Positions 1 to 8,391 of a DNA stretch of 64,000 nucleotides are shown one piece after another (position 1 is the first letter of the stretch; every line of letters starts with the position of its first letter). The notes under the pieces were generated by a model. It did no database searches. It was not told the origin of the DNA and saw nothing but the letters and a program-made list of their open reading frames with translations. The position numbers and the translations under genes are program-made. This DNA is from Prevotella sp. (GTDB lineage Bacteria > Bacteroidota > Bacteroidia > Bacteroidales > Bacteroidaceae), in the NCBI GenBank assembly GCA_017619275.1, contig JAFZSR010000002.1:1-64000 (forward strand), in the 5' to 3' direction.

Positions 1-6
1 ATGACG

Positions 7-195
7 AAAGAGAACCGCAAGCGGTTCATTTCTGGGTTTTTCTTGGCATTGAATGGCGATTAGCATATTGTTTCAAACAAGGATGGGGGCTGCCCATCAC
101 AGACAGTCCCCATTCGATACAATATGCTTCTCGCATTGCAGCCCTATTCCTCATGGAGTTGCTCCCCAGCAGAGCTCCACTATGCTTCAGACTGC
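7..195 (-). ncRNA. candidate structured small RNA (6S-like or leader RNA)
   Basis: No gene is recognised here, but the minus strand carries a good promoter (200-231) followed by strong RNA structure. A long stem pairs 119-127 with 63-71 (nine pairs) and encloses a second stem of 104-113 with 83-92 (ten pairs, one G-U). Weaker pairing continues outside it. A separate small hairpin lies at about 148-178 (arms TGGAG/CTCCA and GCT/AGC). The transcript could end at the perfect hairpin 12-27 (GAACCGC, two-base loop, GCGGTTC) followed by TCTTTC. The predicted length, about 185 nt, and the long interrupted hairpin fit a 6S-type RNA. I could not match it to a family from memory, so this is inference. 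Alternatively it is the leader of a gene running off the left edge, since an ATG at 27-29 on the minus strand opens a reading frame. Confidence 0.45.
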
Positions 196-199
196 ACGG

Positions 200-231
200 C
201 AAAGGTACGAAACCTGAAGATTACAGCCAAA
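200..231 (-). promoter_or_regulatory. Bacteroidetes-type promoter for the candidate RNA
   Basis: On the minus strand TTTG (231-228) is followed after 20 bases by TACCTTTG (207-200), an exact match to the -33/-7 consensus of the phylum. Transcription would start near 194 and run left into the structured region. Confidence 0.7.
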
Positions 232-551
232 CAAAACAGCCAAAAAGATATCCTGCTATTTGACCCATTGACACATAGTACTATCAAACTATCCTGCAAA
301 TTGACCTATACGCCGAAAAAGAACGAAATATGCAAAGGAAAAAACTGGTTTTTCCTTTGGAAATCGATAATAAAGGAAACAAGTAACCGCGCAGACGGAG
401 TGGATAAATGAAAAAGGAAAGAAATGATGGGAAATTATGATTTATTCTTGCTTCCGCTAGAAAAATTTCTCTTAAATTCCCGCAATTTCTTTCCAATAAT
501 CGAATGGGGCTAAATATAAATAATAATAATTCGTTTCAAAAAAATCAAGCC
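232..551. other. AT-rich intergenic stretch, nothing recognised
   Basis: This stretch lies between the candidate RNA promoter and the end of udk. Open frames exist on both strands (124-411 plus, 284-496 minus), but they have AT-driven composition, no recognisable domain and no convincing start signal. No tRNA fold or clear terminator was found. Confidence 0.5.
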
Positions 552-1166
552 TTACACGCCTGTAACGATTCCCTCGATGTAGGTTTTTAGGATGTGTATG
601 CCCGTTTTGTTGTCGCCCCCCCAGGGGATGATGAGGTCGGCGAATTTCTTGGTGGGTTCGATGAACTGCTCGTGCATGGGCTTGAGCACTTTTTCGTAGC
701 GGTCGAGCACCATGTCGACGGTGCGCCCACGCTCCACCACGTCGCGACGGATGTTGCGGATGAGGCGCACGTCGCTGTCGGTGTCGACGAAGATTTTCAG
801 GTCCATCATGTCGCGCAGCCGCTTGTAGTGCAGCGTCATGATGCCTTCGATGATGATGACGGGCTTGGGCTCCACGTGTACGGTCTCCTTCTGGCGGTTG
901 CTCTCGATGTAGCTGTAGGTGGGCTGCTCGATGGCCTCGCCGTTCTTCAGCATGCGTATCTGCTCGGTGAGGAGCTTCCAGTCGAAGGCGTCGGGGTGGT
1001 CGAAGTTGATGGCGCGCCGCTCTTCGGGTGTGAGGTTCGTGGTGTCGTTATAATACGAGTCAAGGGGCACCACTGCCACGCAATGGGGTGGCAGTGCCTT
1101 GGCGATGTGTTTCACGACGGTGGTCTTTCCAGAACCTGTGCCGCCAGCGATTCCGATGATAGTCAT
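552..1166 (-). CDS. udk: uridine kinase
   Basis: Phosphorylates uridine and cytidine to the monophosphates in cytoplasmic pyrimidine salvage. The 204-residue protein opens with a P-loop at residues 8-16 (GGTGSGKTT). It has the DSYYND segment near residue 36 that contributes to nucleoside binding, and an arginine-rich lid (RRD...RGR) in the second half. Length is normal for the family. The ATG start gives the P-loop its usual distance from the N-terminus. It follows the secreted phosphatase-like gene by 16 bases on the same strand, so the two are probably cotranscribed. The spacer has no promoter match. Family assignment is firm. Confidence 0.95.
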   Translation of the reverse strand: MTIIGIAGGTGSGKTTVVKHIAKALPPHCVAVVPLDSYYNDTTNLTPEERRAINFDHPDAFDWKLLTEQIRMLKNGEAIEQPTYSYIESNRQKETVHVEPKPVIIIEGIMTLHYKRLRDMMDLKIFVDTDSDVRLIRNIRRDVVERGRTVDMVLDRYEKVLKPMHEQFIEPTKKFADLIIPWGGDNKTGIHILKTYIEGIVTGV

Positions 1167-1182
1167 GGGTGTTTTTATTGAA

Positions 1183-2256
1183 TTACTTGGCTTCTTTTAC
1201 GAGGTAGACGATGGTGGGCAGGTGGTCGCTGTAGCCATTGAGCCAGGCGCCGCCAGCGTGGGTGCGCAGGGTGTTGCCTTTGTATTTGCCTTCACGCTGG
1301 AACAGATAGTCGGGGTTGAAGATTTGGTGGCGATAGTACTTCAGCGTGGAGTAGTCGACCTTGTTCAGCTCGAACTTGCCATCCTTCATGTGCTTGGGGT
1401 CGATGAGCGAGCGCGAGAGGATGATCTGGTCGAAGAGGTTCCATCCGCCGTCGTATTGCAAGGTGCCGGTGCCCGATGCCAACACATCCCACCAGGGGTT
1501 CCACAGCCCGTCGTCTTCCACTTTCTTCATCTTGCGGCGTGCGCCCAGTGCCTCGGCCATCGACTTGTCTTGTGGGTCGTCGTTCATGTCGCCCATGATG
1601 AGCAGCTTCACGTTGGGGTCTTCGCGCATGAGCTGCTGCTTCAGTTCATAGATCTGTCGGCCACCCTCCTCGCGGTAGAACGAGCTGGCGAAGCGCGATG
1701 GCAGGTGGTTGACGATGATGGTGACGTGCTCGCCGGCCAGTGTTCCGCTCACGGTGAGGAATCCGCGGGTGGCGCGGAGCGAGTCTTCGGGCTTCACGTA
1801 GATGTAGGGCACGAGCTTGGCATCGCGCACCTGGAAGAGCTTGGGATTGTAGATAAGGGCACAGTCGACGCCGCGCTGGTCGGGACCTTCGATGTGCACA
1901 AACTGGTAGCCGCGCTCGCGCAGAGGAGGCTCGTTGCAGAGGTCGGTGAGGCACTTGGCGTTCTCCACCTCGCTGACGCCGATGGCGGCGCAGCCCATGG
2001 GCAGGCGGTCGGTGCCCATGTCGGACAGGACGCGCGCCATGTTGCGCAGCTTGTTGGTGTACTTCAGTCCCGTCCACTTGTTGGTTCCGTCGGGCAGGTA
2101 CTCATAGTCGTTGTGCCCCACGTCGTGGCAGGTGTCGAAAAGATTCTCCAGGTTGTAGAACCCAATACCATAGAGCTGGTATTTCTTGTCTTGTGCATAA
2201 GTGCCAGCCACTCCCATCAGGAGCAGGAGCATGGTTAAAATGAATGTTTTTTTCAT
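1183..2256 (-). CDS. secreted endonuclease/exonuclease/phosphatase family protein
   Basis: A 357-residue member of the metal-dependent EEP (DNase I-like) fold. An N-terminal signal peptide is cut near residue 21, followed by NLENLFD at 35-41, a metal-binding Glu near 96, VNHLPSR with a His at 184, GDMND at 222-226 and a C-terminal SDH motif around 343-345. Together these make the catalytic metal and phosphate site. Members hydrolyse nucleic acids, phospholipids or phosphoinositides; which applies here cannot be read from sequence. Export to the periplasm or beyond is inferred from the signal peptide. A -7 box (TAACTTTG on the minus strand, 2285-2278) lies just upstream. It heads a probable two-gene unit with udk. 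Confidence 0.85.
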   Translation of the reverse strand: MKKTFILTMLLLLMGVAGTYAQDKKYQLYGIGFYNLENLFDTCHDVGHNDYEYLPDGTNKWTGLKYTNKLRNMARVLSDMGTDRLPMGCAAIGVSEVENAKCLTDLCNEPPLRERGYQFVHIEGPDQRGVDCALIYNPKLFQVRDAKLVPYIYVKPEDSLRATRGFLTVSGTLAGEHVTIIVNHLPSRFASSFYREEGGRQIYELKQQLMREDPNVKLLIMGDMNDDPQDKSMAEALGARRKMKKVEDDGLWNPWWDVLASGTGTLQYDGGWNLFDQIILSRSLIDPKHMKDGKFELNKVDYSTLKYYRHQIFNPDYLFQREGKYKGNTLRTHAGGAWLNGYSDHLPTIVYLVKEAK

Positions 2257-2338
2257 GACAGGTCAGTATTGATGGGGCAAAGTTACGAAAAATATATGAA
2301 TTGTAAGTGCAGAATCGACATTTTTTTTGCAGATTTTT

Positions 2339-4630
2339 TTATTCGTCGAAGTCGAGGCTGAGCTGTTTGCCTGGTTTGAAGCCTTGGGGGAGGGATGAGG
2401 GGATGGCCGAAGGCAACGGCTGCAAGCTGGCAATGGTGTCGGCCAGCAACGTGAATTGCTGTTTGCGGAACTCGTTCATGGAGTCGGTGCTGGTGCTGGC
2501 GGCCCTGTACCACGACATCAGCGTAGGCTGCTCGTTGTAGGTGGGCATCCGATGGTGCTGACGGTAGTAGTCGGCTATCTGCTGGCATCGCTGCTTGAAC
2601 AGGAGGTCGTTCTTGTTGGTGGGATAACGGTTGTCGGGGATGTCGGCCATGCCCTCACGATAGCGCTGCATCTCATCGTCGGTGACGCATCGCTTTCTGG
2701 CAAATTTGCGGATGGCGTGGTAGAGCATGCTTTCTATGGTGTCGTCGCTGGATGCGAAGGGCCATCGCTGGTTCTCGTCGATGAAACGGTGCAGACCTCG
2801 CAGGGCGCCGTCGACGGTGAGCGTGGACGGCCAGAAGCGTGGCGGATATTGCCGGTCGAAGAGTCCGATGTAATGGTGGCTGTCTTCGGGCGCACCGTTG
2901 CTGCGCTCGGTTTCGGGGGTGTTGTCTTGGCAATCGATGTAATAGAGCAGCCGCCTGGAAGTGATGGCGAGGTAGATGCTGGTGTAGCAGCTCTTCCATG
3001 TTGAAGCGGGGCGCTGGAGGGCCATCTGCTGGCACAGCTCGTCGGCTCTGAGGGGAACGTCGTGGTCTTGCAGGATGTGCTCGGCCAGTTGGCCCAGCGA
3101 CCCGGCAAAGTGTCCCCACTCTGGCAGCTGGTAGGTCGATTTGCTGCCGATAGGCTCGATGCGTGGGTCGTTGAGCAGATAGCTTCTCAGGAAGCTGTAG
3201 CTGGTGTGGTAGTCGTCGGGATAAAGCTTTTTGAACTCGTCGTAGATCTGGTCGATGGTCATGGGTTCGCCTTGCCCACGCAGGATTTGATAGCACGCCT
3301 CGGCATAGTCGACGCGATTGGCATGCAGGATGATGTCGTCGCCTTGGATGCTGACATGGTTAAACATGGGAAGCACTTGTCGGAGGATGTCGAGGATGGC
3401 GTGGCGGTCGGCGTTGCTATAGCCTGTGCCGAAAAAGCCGCTGGTTCGTTCTGTCAGGCTCAGCCGTTCGTCGTTTTTGCGTTGCAAGGCGGCATCATGT
3501 GCCAGCGGCAGCAAGGCGTTCTCGAAGGGGAACCATTCGTAGCTCGCATTGCATGCAAAGAGCACCTGCGGCATCTCCCAGGGGGTGGTGGGGCTCAGCC
3601 GGTTGTTGGCTCGTCGTCCGTCGTTGCGCATGGCCACGATGCAGAGTGGTCTCATCTGGTTGATAATGGTCAGGGCGGCATAGAAGTCGAGGTCGTCGAG
3701 GTGTTCTTTCTGGCTCAGCGTTTTCCAGTGGATGCTGTCGGCAGTGAGCAAAGGCTTCTTCGTGAAGGGCTGCGACTTCCACCGCTGAACGTCCCAGGTG
3801 CGTCCGGCATCGGGGGCACTGGTCACGCTGGCGATGCTCAGCTGGCGCATGCGCTCGCGTGTGAGATGCTGCTCTTTTGCCAAGGTGTCGAGGCGTTTGT
3901 GGCCCCCCACGATGCCATTGGCAAGGGCAAACAGATGCGACGGGCGGAAGGAAGTGGTGTGGAAGTAGCGTTGGGCGATGAACAGCACTGGATAGCGGCC
4001 TTCGGCCTTATGGAAAGCGAGGACGAATTGTTGCTCTTCGGGCGAAAGGAAGGGATAGTCGGAAGCAACAACCAGCGTCTTGCTATTGGTCTTCTCGCCG
4101 ATACAGATGGAAAGGTATTCGGTATGGAACTGCTTCAGGAGTGCGGTGGTGACATCGATGGTTTGGCTTCCTGCTCCATGCCATTTGCCTATGAGCGAAG
4201 GACTTTTGAGGTAGACCTCGCCTTGTCGGTAGTTCTTGATGTATTTTTTGATGAGGTTTCGAGTGCGTGTGTTGGAAACATTGTCAACCATCTGGCTGAA
4301 GAGTTCCTGCAACAGGATATCGTCGGCCTTGTTGTTGGGTTTGAGGCTGAGATTCTGGGGTAGCGACATCTCTGCTGCCATCTTCTCCTTGTCGTTCGTG
4401 ATTTCCAAGTAGTAGGGTTGCAACTGCCCTATCAGGTGCTCGATGTCGATGGCCGTCTTCTTGCCGCACAGGGGCAGGTCCCTCGCTTCGCTTTTGCCCA
4501 AAATGAGTGGCACCAGCAAACCCTCAACATCTTTTAGCAGCTTCAAGGCAATGTTGCGACTTCTAACGTTCATGCCTTTGGTTAGTTGTAGGCATTTGTT
4601 TACAAGTAGGTTGCGGATTGTTTCTTCCAT
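2339..4630 (-). CDS. sigma-region-4-like and HARE-HTH multidomain regulator, function unknown
   Basis: I do not recognise a named gene. The 763-residue protein appears to be a mosaic. Residues 10-40 resemble the helix-hairpin segment of the RNA polymerase alpha C-terminal domain. Residues 247-266 (LDTLAKEQHLTRERMRQL) look like the helix-turn-helix of sigma region 4. Residues 440-505 resemble a HARE-HTH winged helix, with a second winged-helix-like segment at 510-565. The C-terminal third holds two weak copies (about 608-645 and 675-735) resembling helicase-associated repeats. There is no signal peptide or membrane segment, so it is probably a cytoplasmic DNA- or polymerase-binding protein. 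It is a single gene with its own promoter at 4676-4706. Domain calls are from motif resemblance only. Confidence 0.6.
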   Translation of the reverse strand: MEETIRNLLVNKCLQLTKGMNVRSRNIALKLLKDVEGLLVPLILGKSEARDLPLCGKKTAIDIEHLIGQLQPYYLEITNDKEKMAAEMSLPQNLSLKPNNKADDILLQELFSQMVDNVSNTRTRNLIKKYIKNYRQGEVYLKSPSLIGKWHGAGSQTIDVTTALLKQFHTEYLSICIGEKTNSKTLVVASDYPFLSPEEQQFVLAFHKAEGRYPVLFIAQRYFHTTSFRPSHLFALANGIVGGHKRLDTLAKEQHLTRERMRQLSIASVTSAPDAGRTWDVQRWKSQPFTKKPLLTADSIHWKTLSQKEHLDDLDFYAALTIINQMRPLCIVAMRNDGRRANNRLSPTTPWEMPQVLFACNASYEWFPFENALLPLAHDAALQRKNDERLSLTERTSGFFGTGYSNADRHAILDILRQVLPMFNHVSIQGDDIILHANRVDYAEACYQILRGQGEPMTIDQIYDEFKKLYPDDYHTSYSFLRSYLLNDPRIEPIGSKSTYQLPEWGHFAGSLGQLAEHILQDHDVPLRADELCQQMALQRPASTWKSCYTSIYLAITSRRLLYYIDCQDNTPETERSNGAPEDSHHYIGLFDRQYPPRFWPSTLTVDGALRGLHRFIDENQRWPFASSDDTIESMLYHAIRKFARKRCVTDDEMQRYREGMADIPDNRYPTNKNDLLFKQRCQQIADYYRQHHRMPTYNEQPTLMSWYRAASTSTDSMNEFRKQQFTLLADTIASLQPLPSAIPSSLPQGFKPGKQLSLDFDE

Positions 4631-4675
4631 GATTTGTTTAGGGTAGGTAAGACCAAGTTAGCACACTTTTTCAGG

Positions 4676-4706
4676 CAAAGGTAGGAATAAAAATTGAAAT
4701 GACAAA
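4676..4706 (-). promoter_or_regulatory. promoter of the sigma4/HARE gene
   Basis: Minus strand TTTG (4706-4703), 19-base gap, TACCTTTG (4683-4676). Both boxes are exact. It points at the ATG at 4630. Confidence 0.7.
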
Positions 4707-4757
4707 AAAAAGAAAGACAAATATTACGACATCAATCAAAACAAACTCTCTTTTTTT

Positions 4758-4789
4758 CTTGTCGTTACGAATAAAAATACATACCTTTG
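4758..4789 (+). promoter_or_regulatory. promoter of pyrKD
   Basis: CTTG (4758-4761), 20-base gap, TACCTTTG (4782-4789). The -7 box is exact and the -33 box has one change. The leader to the pyrK ATG is about 16 bases. Confidence 0.65.
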
Positions 4790-4808
4790 CGGTCAAGAAT
4801 CTGAAAAT

Positions 4809-5753
4809 ATGAAAAAGTATCTGCTCAATTTGCAGGTCATAGCCGTAGAGCAAATCCATCAGCGCTATGTCCTCATCCGTCTGACCGACAGCCAGCCCCT
4901 GCCCCCCATGCAGCCGGGGCAGTTTGTAGATGTTCGTGTCGACGGTTCGCCGCAAACCTTCCTTCGTAGGCCCATCTCCATCAATTTTGTGGATTATGAG
5001 AAGAACGAGCTGTGGCTGCTGGTGGCCACGGTGGGCGACGGCACCCGCCGGCTGGCTCAGCTGCAGCCGGGCGACCAGCTGAACTGCATGCTGCCCTTGG
5101 GGAGAGGGTTCACGACGTTGAACGTTGAACGTTTAACGTTGAACGACGATAGAGAAAGTGCGCAACCTTCGTCCCACGACGATAGTGTCAATGCGCAGCC
5201 AACGTTCAACGTTCAACATTCAACGTTCAACGTTCAACGTTCATCGTTCAACGTTCAACGTTCAACGTTCAACGTTCAACGTCTTCTCGTTGGCGGCGGC
5301 GTTGGCGTGGCACCATTGCTCTTTTTGGGAAAGGTGCTTCATGAGTCGGGACAGGAACCTACCTTCTTGTTGGGCGCCCGTTCGAAAGGCGATTTGCTGT
5401 TGCTCGATGAATTCCGTCGCTTCGGGCGCGTGCTGGTCACCACCGAAGACGGGTCGGAGGGCGAGCGGGGCTTCGTCACCAACCATTCCGTATGGCAAAA
5501 CGAATCCTTCGGTCTCATTCAATGTTGTGGCCCCACGCCGATGATGAAGGCGGTGGCTGCCTACGCCCGTCGGAAGGGCATTGCCTGTGAGGTGTCGCTC
5601 GAGAACCTGATGGCATGCGGACTGGGTGCATGCTTGTGTTGTGTGGAGAAAGTGCGTCAGCGCGATGCCAACCAGCAGCAAATAATTAATAATGTATGTG
5701 TATGTAAGGAAGGCCCCGTCTTTAATATAGAGGAACTGCTATGGCAAAATTAA
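4809..5753 (+). CDS. pyrK: dihydroorotate dehydrogenase B electron-transfer subunit, with heptamer-repeat insertion
   Basis: Iron-sulfur flavoprotein that passes electrons from dihydroorotate oxidation (PyrD) to NAD+ in pyrimidine synthesis. Residues 1-100 form the FAD-binding barrel (RRPIS at 53-57). The NAD-binding part starts with the glycine loop [10 protein letters not shown] at 161-170. The [2Fe-2S] cysteines are C270, C275, C278 and C299. Residues about 102-158 are foreign to the family. They are encoded by two inverted arrays of the heptamer GTTGAAC/GTTCAAC and read as a seven-residue cycle (STFNVQR). The insertion sits exactly between the two domains, where a flexible loop is tolerable, and the frame is kept. 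The protein is 314 residues against roughly 255-265 in relatives. It overlaps pyrD by 13 bases. Confidence 0.93.
   Translation: MKKYLLNLQVIAVEQIHQRYVLIRLTDSQPLPPMQPGQFVDVRVDGSPQTFLRRPISINFVDYEKNELWLLVATVGDGTRRLAQLQPGDQLNCMLPLGRGFTTLNVERLTLNDDRESAQPSSHDDSVNAQPTFNVQHSTFNVQRSSFNVQRSTFNVQRLLVGGGVGVAPLLFLGKVLHESGQEPTFLLGARSKGDLLLLDEFRRFGRVLVTTEDGSEGERGFVTNHSVWQNESFGLIQCCGPTPMMKAVAAYARRKGIACEVSLENLMACGLGACLCCVEKVRQRDANQQQIINNVCVCKEGPVFNIEELLWQN
5117..5283 (+). repeat. inverted pair of heptanucleotide arrays inside pyrK
   Basis: Four copies of GTTGAAC (5117-5144, one variant) are separated by 56 bases from eleven copies of AACGTTC (5201-5277, variants at copies 3 and 7). The two arrays are reverse complements and could fold back on each other. 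The spacer contains GACGATAG twice. Seven is not a multiple of three, so gain or loss of one unit would shift the reading frame. Confidence 0.95.
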
Positions 5754-6649
5754 ATGTGACTATCGGCGCATTGGCGTTGAAGAACCCCGTGCTCACCGCG
5801 TCGGGAACGTTTGGCTACGGTCTCGAGTTTCAGGATTTCGTGCCCCTTGACGGGCTGGGTGGCATCATCGTGAAGGGCACGACGCTCGCACCTCGCCTGG
5901 GCAACGACTATCCGCGCATGGCCGAGACACCCATGGGCATGCTCAACTGCGTGGGGCTGCAAAACAAGGGCGTGGACTATTTCTGCGAGCATATCTATCC
6001 ACAAATAAAGGATATCGACACGGCTTGGATAGTGAACGTGAGCGGCTCGTCGCCCGACGACTATGCCGAGTGTGCCGCCCGCGTTGATGCGCTGAAGCGA
6101 GTGCCCGCCATCGAGCTGAACATCTCGTGCCCTAACGTGCGGGACGGTGGCATGACCTTCGGCGTCACTTGTAGAGGAGCCGAGAGTGTGGTGAGGGCGG
6201 TGCGCGAGCGCTACCACAAGACGCTGATTGTGAAGCTCTCGCCCAACGTAACCGACATTGCCGAGATTGCCCGCGCCGTAGAGGCCGCCGGTGCCGATGC
6301 CGTGAGCCTTATCAACACGCTGATGGGCACTGCCGTCGACATCGAGAAGCGTCGCCGTGTGCTCTCCATTGGCACGGGAGGTCTCAGCGGTCCTTGTATC
6401 AAACCCGTCGCCCTGCGTATGGTGCTTCAGGTGAGGAAGGCCATCGCCCTGCCTATCATCGGCCTGGGGGGCATCATGTCGGCCACCGATGCACTGGAAT
6501 TCATCATGTGCGGCGCCTCGGCCATCCAGATTGGCACCGCCAATTTCATCGACCCCGCCGTCACCATTAAGGTGCGCGACGGCATCAACCAATGGCTCGA
6601 CGCCCACGGCGTGGAATCCGTGCAGGATATTGTGGGGGTGATTGACTGA
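5741..6649 (+). CDS. pyrD: dihydroorotate dehydrogenase B catalytic subunit
   Basis: Oxidises dihydroorotate to orotate using FMN, in a cytoplasmic heterotetramer with PyrK. At 302 residues it is the usual class 1B length. The FMN-contact lysine is at 45 (VKGTT). The active-site cysteine that marks the 1B class is C130 in NISCPN. The phosphate-binding glycine loops GTGGLSG and GLGGI lie in the C-terminal half. The start overlaps the end of pyrK by 13 bases, so translation is probably coupled. Convergent with pntB; the 168-base gap carries palindromic repeats. Confidence 0.96.
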   Translation: MAKLNVTIGALALKNPVLTASGTFGYGLEFQDFVPLDGLGGIIVKGTTLAPRLGNDYPRMAETPMGMLNCVGLQNKGVDYFCEHIYPQIKDIDTAWIVNVSGSSPDDYAECAARVDALKRVPAIELNISCPNVRDGGMTFGVTCRGAESVVRAVRERYHKTLIVKLSPNVTDIAEIARAVEAAGADAVSLINTLMGTAVDIEKRRRVLSIGTGGLSGPCIKPVALRMVLQVRKAIALPIIGLGGIMSATDALEFIMCGASAIQIGTANFIDPAVTIKVRDGINQWLDAHGVESVQDIVGVID

Positions 6650-6700
6650 ACTCTTACGAATAAGACTCAAGTTCCGAAAGCTGAAAATGCCTTGCCACAA

Positions 6701-6771
6701 AGCCCTGAAAGGGCGTTAAGAGCACAGGCAGGGGCTTCACCCCTGCCTGTAATCTGGCAGGCCTTCGGCCT
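6701..6771. repeat. palindromic intergenic repeat cluster, possible bidirectional terminator
   Basis: Three hairpins lie in a row: GCCC/GGGC at 6702-6714, an 11-base perfect stem at 6724-6750 (ACAGGCAGGGG, five-base loop, complement), and AGGCC/GGCCT at 6759-6771. They lie between the convergent ends of pyrD and pntB. The composition is like interspersed intergenic repeats of Bacteroidetes. The open frame 6692-6934 is produced by these hairpins and is not a gene. Confidence 0.7.
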
Positions 6772-6817
6772 TAAGATGCGCAAAGTACTGATTTCCCATT
6801 CACAACCAACTATTAAT

Positions 6818-8386
6818 TTATCCTATGCCGCTGATGAGTCGCTGAAGCGTCTCCTTGGCGTCGCCCAGTTCAAGGAATACCCCTTGTTTGCGGGTGTAGA
6901 GCGGGTTCTCCACACCGGCATAGCCCGGTTTTAGGTCGTAGTTGCAGATGATGACCTGCGGCGCCTGGTCAACATTCAGTACGGGCATGCCGTAGATGGG
7001 TGTCCCCTCGGCATGGCGGGCGGCAGGGTTGAGTACGTCGTTGGCACCAATCACCACCACCGCGTCGCAATGCAGGAAGTCGTCGTTGATGGCATCCATC
7101 TCAAAAAGCTGTTCATAGTCAACGTCGGCCTCGGCCAGCAGCACATTCATGTGGCCAGGCATGCGTCCGGCCACGGGGTGGATGGCGTAGCGCACGCGTG
7201 CACCGCGGCTCTCCAACTTGTCGGCCAATTGGCGTACTTGGTGTTGGGCTTGAGCCAGTGCCATGCCGTAGCCAGGCACGATGATGATGTCCTTGGCATG
7301 CGAGAGTACGCTGGCCGCCGTGGGCGATGTTCCCTCTTCAGGCGCCGTTGAAGCCTCTCCCAGTTGAGGGAAGTTGGAGAGGGCTTGTTGCTCCTTTGCA
7401 TTCAGGGTGGCATCAAGAAGCCTGACGCGCTCTTCCAGGTTTTTCACGATGGCTTCCAGTTCAGTTATTTTCTTTTCTAATTCCATGACGCGGAGTTCTA
7501 ATTGGTTTGTTTCGGATGATGGCGTAGATACTATTTGGATGCTTTGTTTCTTGGGTATCAGGATGTCCCAAAGGCTGCGATTCATGGCGCGGCACATGAT
7601 TTGGGTGAGCAGAAGGCCCGATGCCCCCACGATGCCTCCCACGGCGACCAGCAGCACGTCGCTGATGGCCATGCCAGCAATGGCTCCTGCTACACCCGAA
7701 AGCGAATTGAGCAAAGAGATGGTGATGGGCATGTCGGCACCACCTACGCGGACGGAGAAATACAATCCGAAAAGGGCCGATGCCAGCCCCGTGCCTATCA
7801 AAGCCAGTGGCATGACCTGCTTGGGTGCCCAAATGGCAGTTATCACAAAGGCAATGGTGAGCAGCAGTGTGCACAATGCGACGAACGAATGGAGTGGCCA
7901 CACGATGGGCTTCTGCGGCAATACGCGATGCAGCTTGCCTGCCGCCACTAACGACCCCACCAACGTGATGGTGCCGATGGCCACGGCCAGCAAGGCGGTG
8001 AAACGCACGAAAGGCCAATAGCCTCCAATGGTGATGGACTCCGTTTGCAAAGCGCTGAAACCAACGCCCAAGGCCGAGAGCATGCCCACCAAGGCCGAGG
8101 CACCACCTCCCAAACCGTTGAACAGGGCCACGGTCTGGGGCATCTGAATCATCTTCACATGGCTCACCATCAAGCTGCCGATGAGCGTGCCCACGGCGAT
8201 GGCCGCCCACACGGTCCATGCTGACATGATTTCGTTGAAGACCAGCGTGATGCCGATGCCTGTGAGTAGGGCTACAGCCGAAAGAAAGTTGCCCGCCACG
8301 GCCGTCTTCACTCGACTCATCATGGCAATGCCCATCAGCACAAAGGTGGCGAGGGTTGCGCTCAAGATGATTTGGTACTTGTCCAT
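6818..8386 (-). CDS. pntB: NAD(P) transhydrogenase beta subunit
   Basis: Membrane and NADP(H)-binding part of the proton-translocating transhydrogenase, which makes NADPH from NADH at the expense of the proton gradient. Residues 1-275 contain about eight or nine hydrophobic helices. The NADP(H) domain starts near 365 with IIIVPGYGMALAQA and continues through VAGRMPGHMNVLLAEA and IGANDV. Between them is an unusual linker: a predicted coiled coil (about 296-335, heptads of L, V and charged residues) followed by a Ser/Pro/Thr-rich stretch. Residues 335-345 of the linker are encoded by a G-rich palindromic repeat (7353-7384). At 522 residues it is about 60 longer than typical. It ends a three-gene operon, 5 bases after the alpha-2 gene. 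Confidence 0.95.
   Translation of the reverse strand: MDKYQIILSATLATFVLMGIAMMSRVKTAVAGNFLSAVALLTGIGITLVFNEIMSAWTVWAAIAVGTLIGSLMVSHVKMIQMPQTVALFNGLGGGASALVGMLSALGVGFSALQTESITIGGYWPFVRFTALLAVAIGTITLVGSLVAAGKLHRVLPQKPIVWPLHSFVALCTLLLTIAFVITAIWAPKQVMPLALIGTGLASALFGLYFSVRVGGADMPITISLLNSLSGVAGAIAGMAISDVLLVAVGGIVGASGLLLTQIMCRAMNRSLWDILIPKKQSIQIVSTPSSETNQLELRVMELEKKITELEAIVKNLEERVRLLDATLNAKEQQALSNFPQLGEASTAPEEGTSPTAASVLSHAKDIIIVPGYGMALAQAQHQVRQLADKLESRGARVRYAIHPVAGRMPGHMNVLLAEADVDYEQLFEMDAINDDFLHCDAVVVIGANDVLNPAARHAEGTPIYGMPVLNVDQAPQVIICNYDLKPGYAGVENPLYTRKQGVFLELGDAKETLQRLISGIG
7353..7384 (-). repeat. imperfect palindromic repeat inside pntB
   Basis: GCCTCTCCC at 7353-7361 faces GGAGAGGGC at 7376-7384, with TTGAGGGAAG between. 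It resembles the G/C-rich palindromes seen in spacers at 15772-15805 and inside vorB. It is in frame and encodes part of the flexible linker. Confidence 0.65.
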
Positions 8387-8391
8387 AGGCG

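Noticed and set aside
1..63. Short open frame on the plus strand, MTKENRKRF..., ending at 63
   Set aside because: Twenty codons with no recognisable sequence, overlapping the hairpin 12-27 and the structured RNA. It could be the end of a truncated gene, but nothing supports this.
1..200. Signal recognition particle RNA or tmRNA at the left edge
   Set aside because: The GGAA-type SRP apical motif is absent, and no tRNA-like CCA end or tag-peptide frame is present.
594..2238. Long open frames antisense to udk and the EEP gene
   Set aside because: Shadow frames caused by the codon use of the minus-strand genes; they have no domains and no promoter. The same applies to long antisense frames elsewhere (for example 15852-17633, 22065-23672, 50753-53266).
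5117..5283. CRISPR-like array
   Set aside because: Units are 7 bases without unique spacers, lie inside a gene, and no cas genes are present. The arrays at 34523, 44741 and 46133 fail for similar reasons.
5101..5290. Possible frameshift or pseudogene in pyrK
   Set aside because: The frame is continuous through the repeat insertion, and both flanking domains and all iron-sulfur cysteines are intact.
6692..6934. Open frame MPQSPERALRAQAG...
   Set aside because: It is produced by the palindromic repeats at 6701-6771 and runs into pntB antisense.
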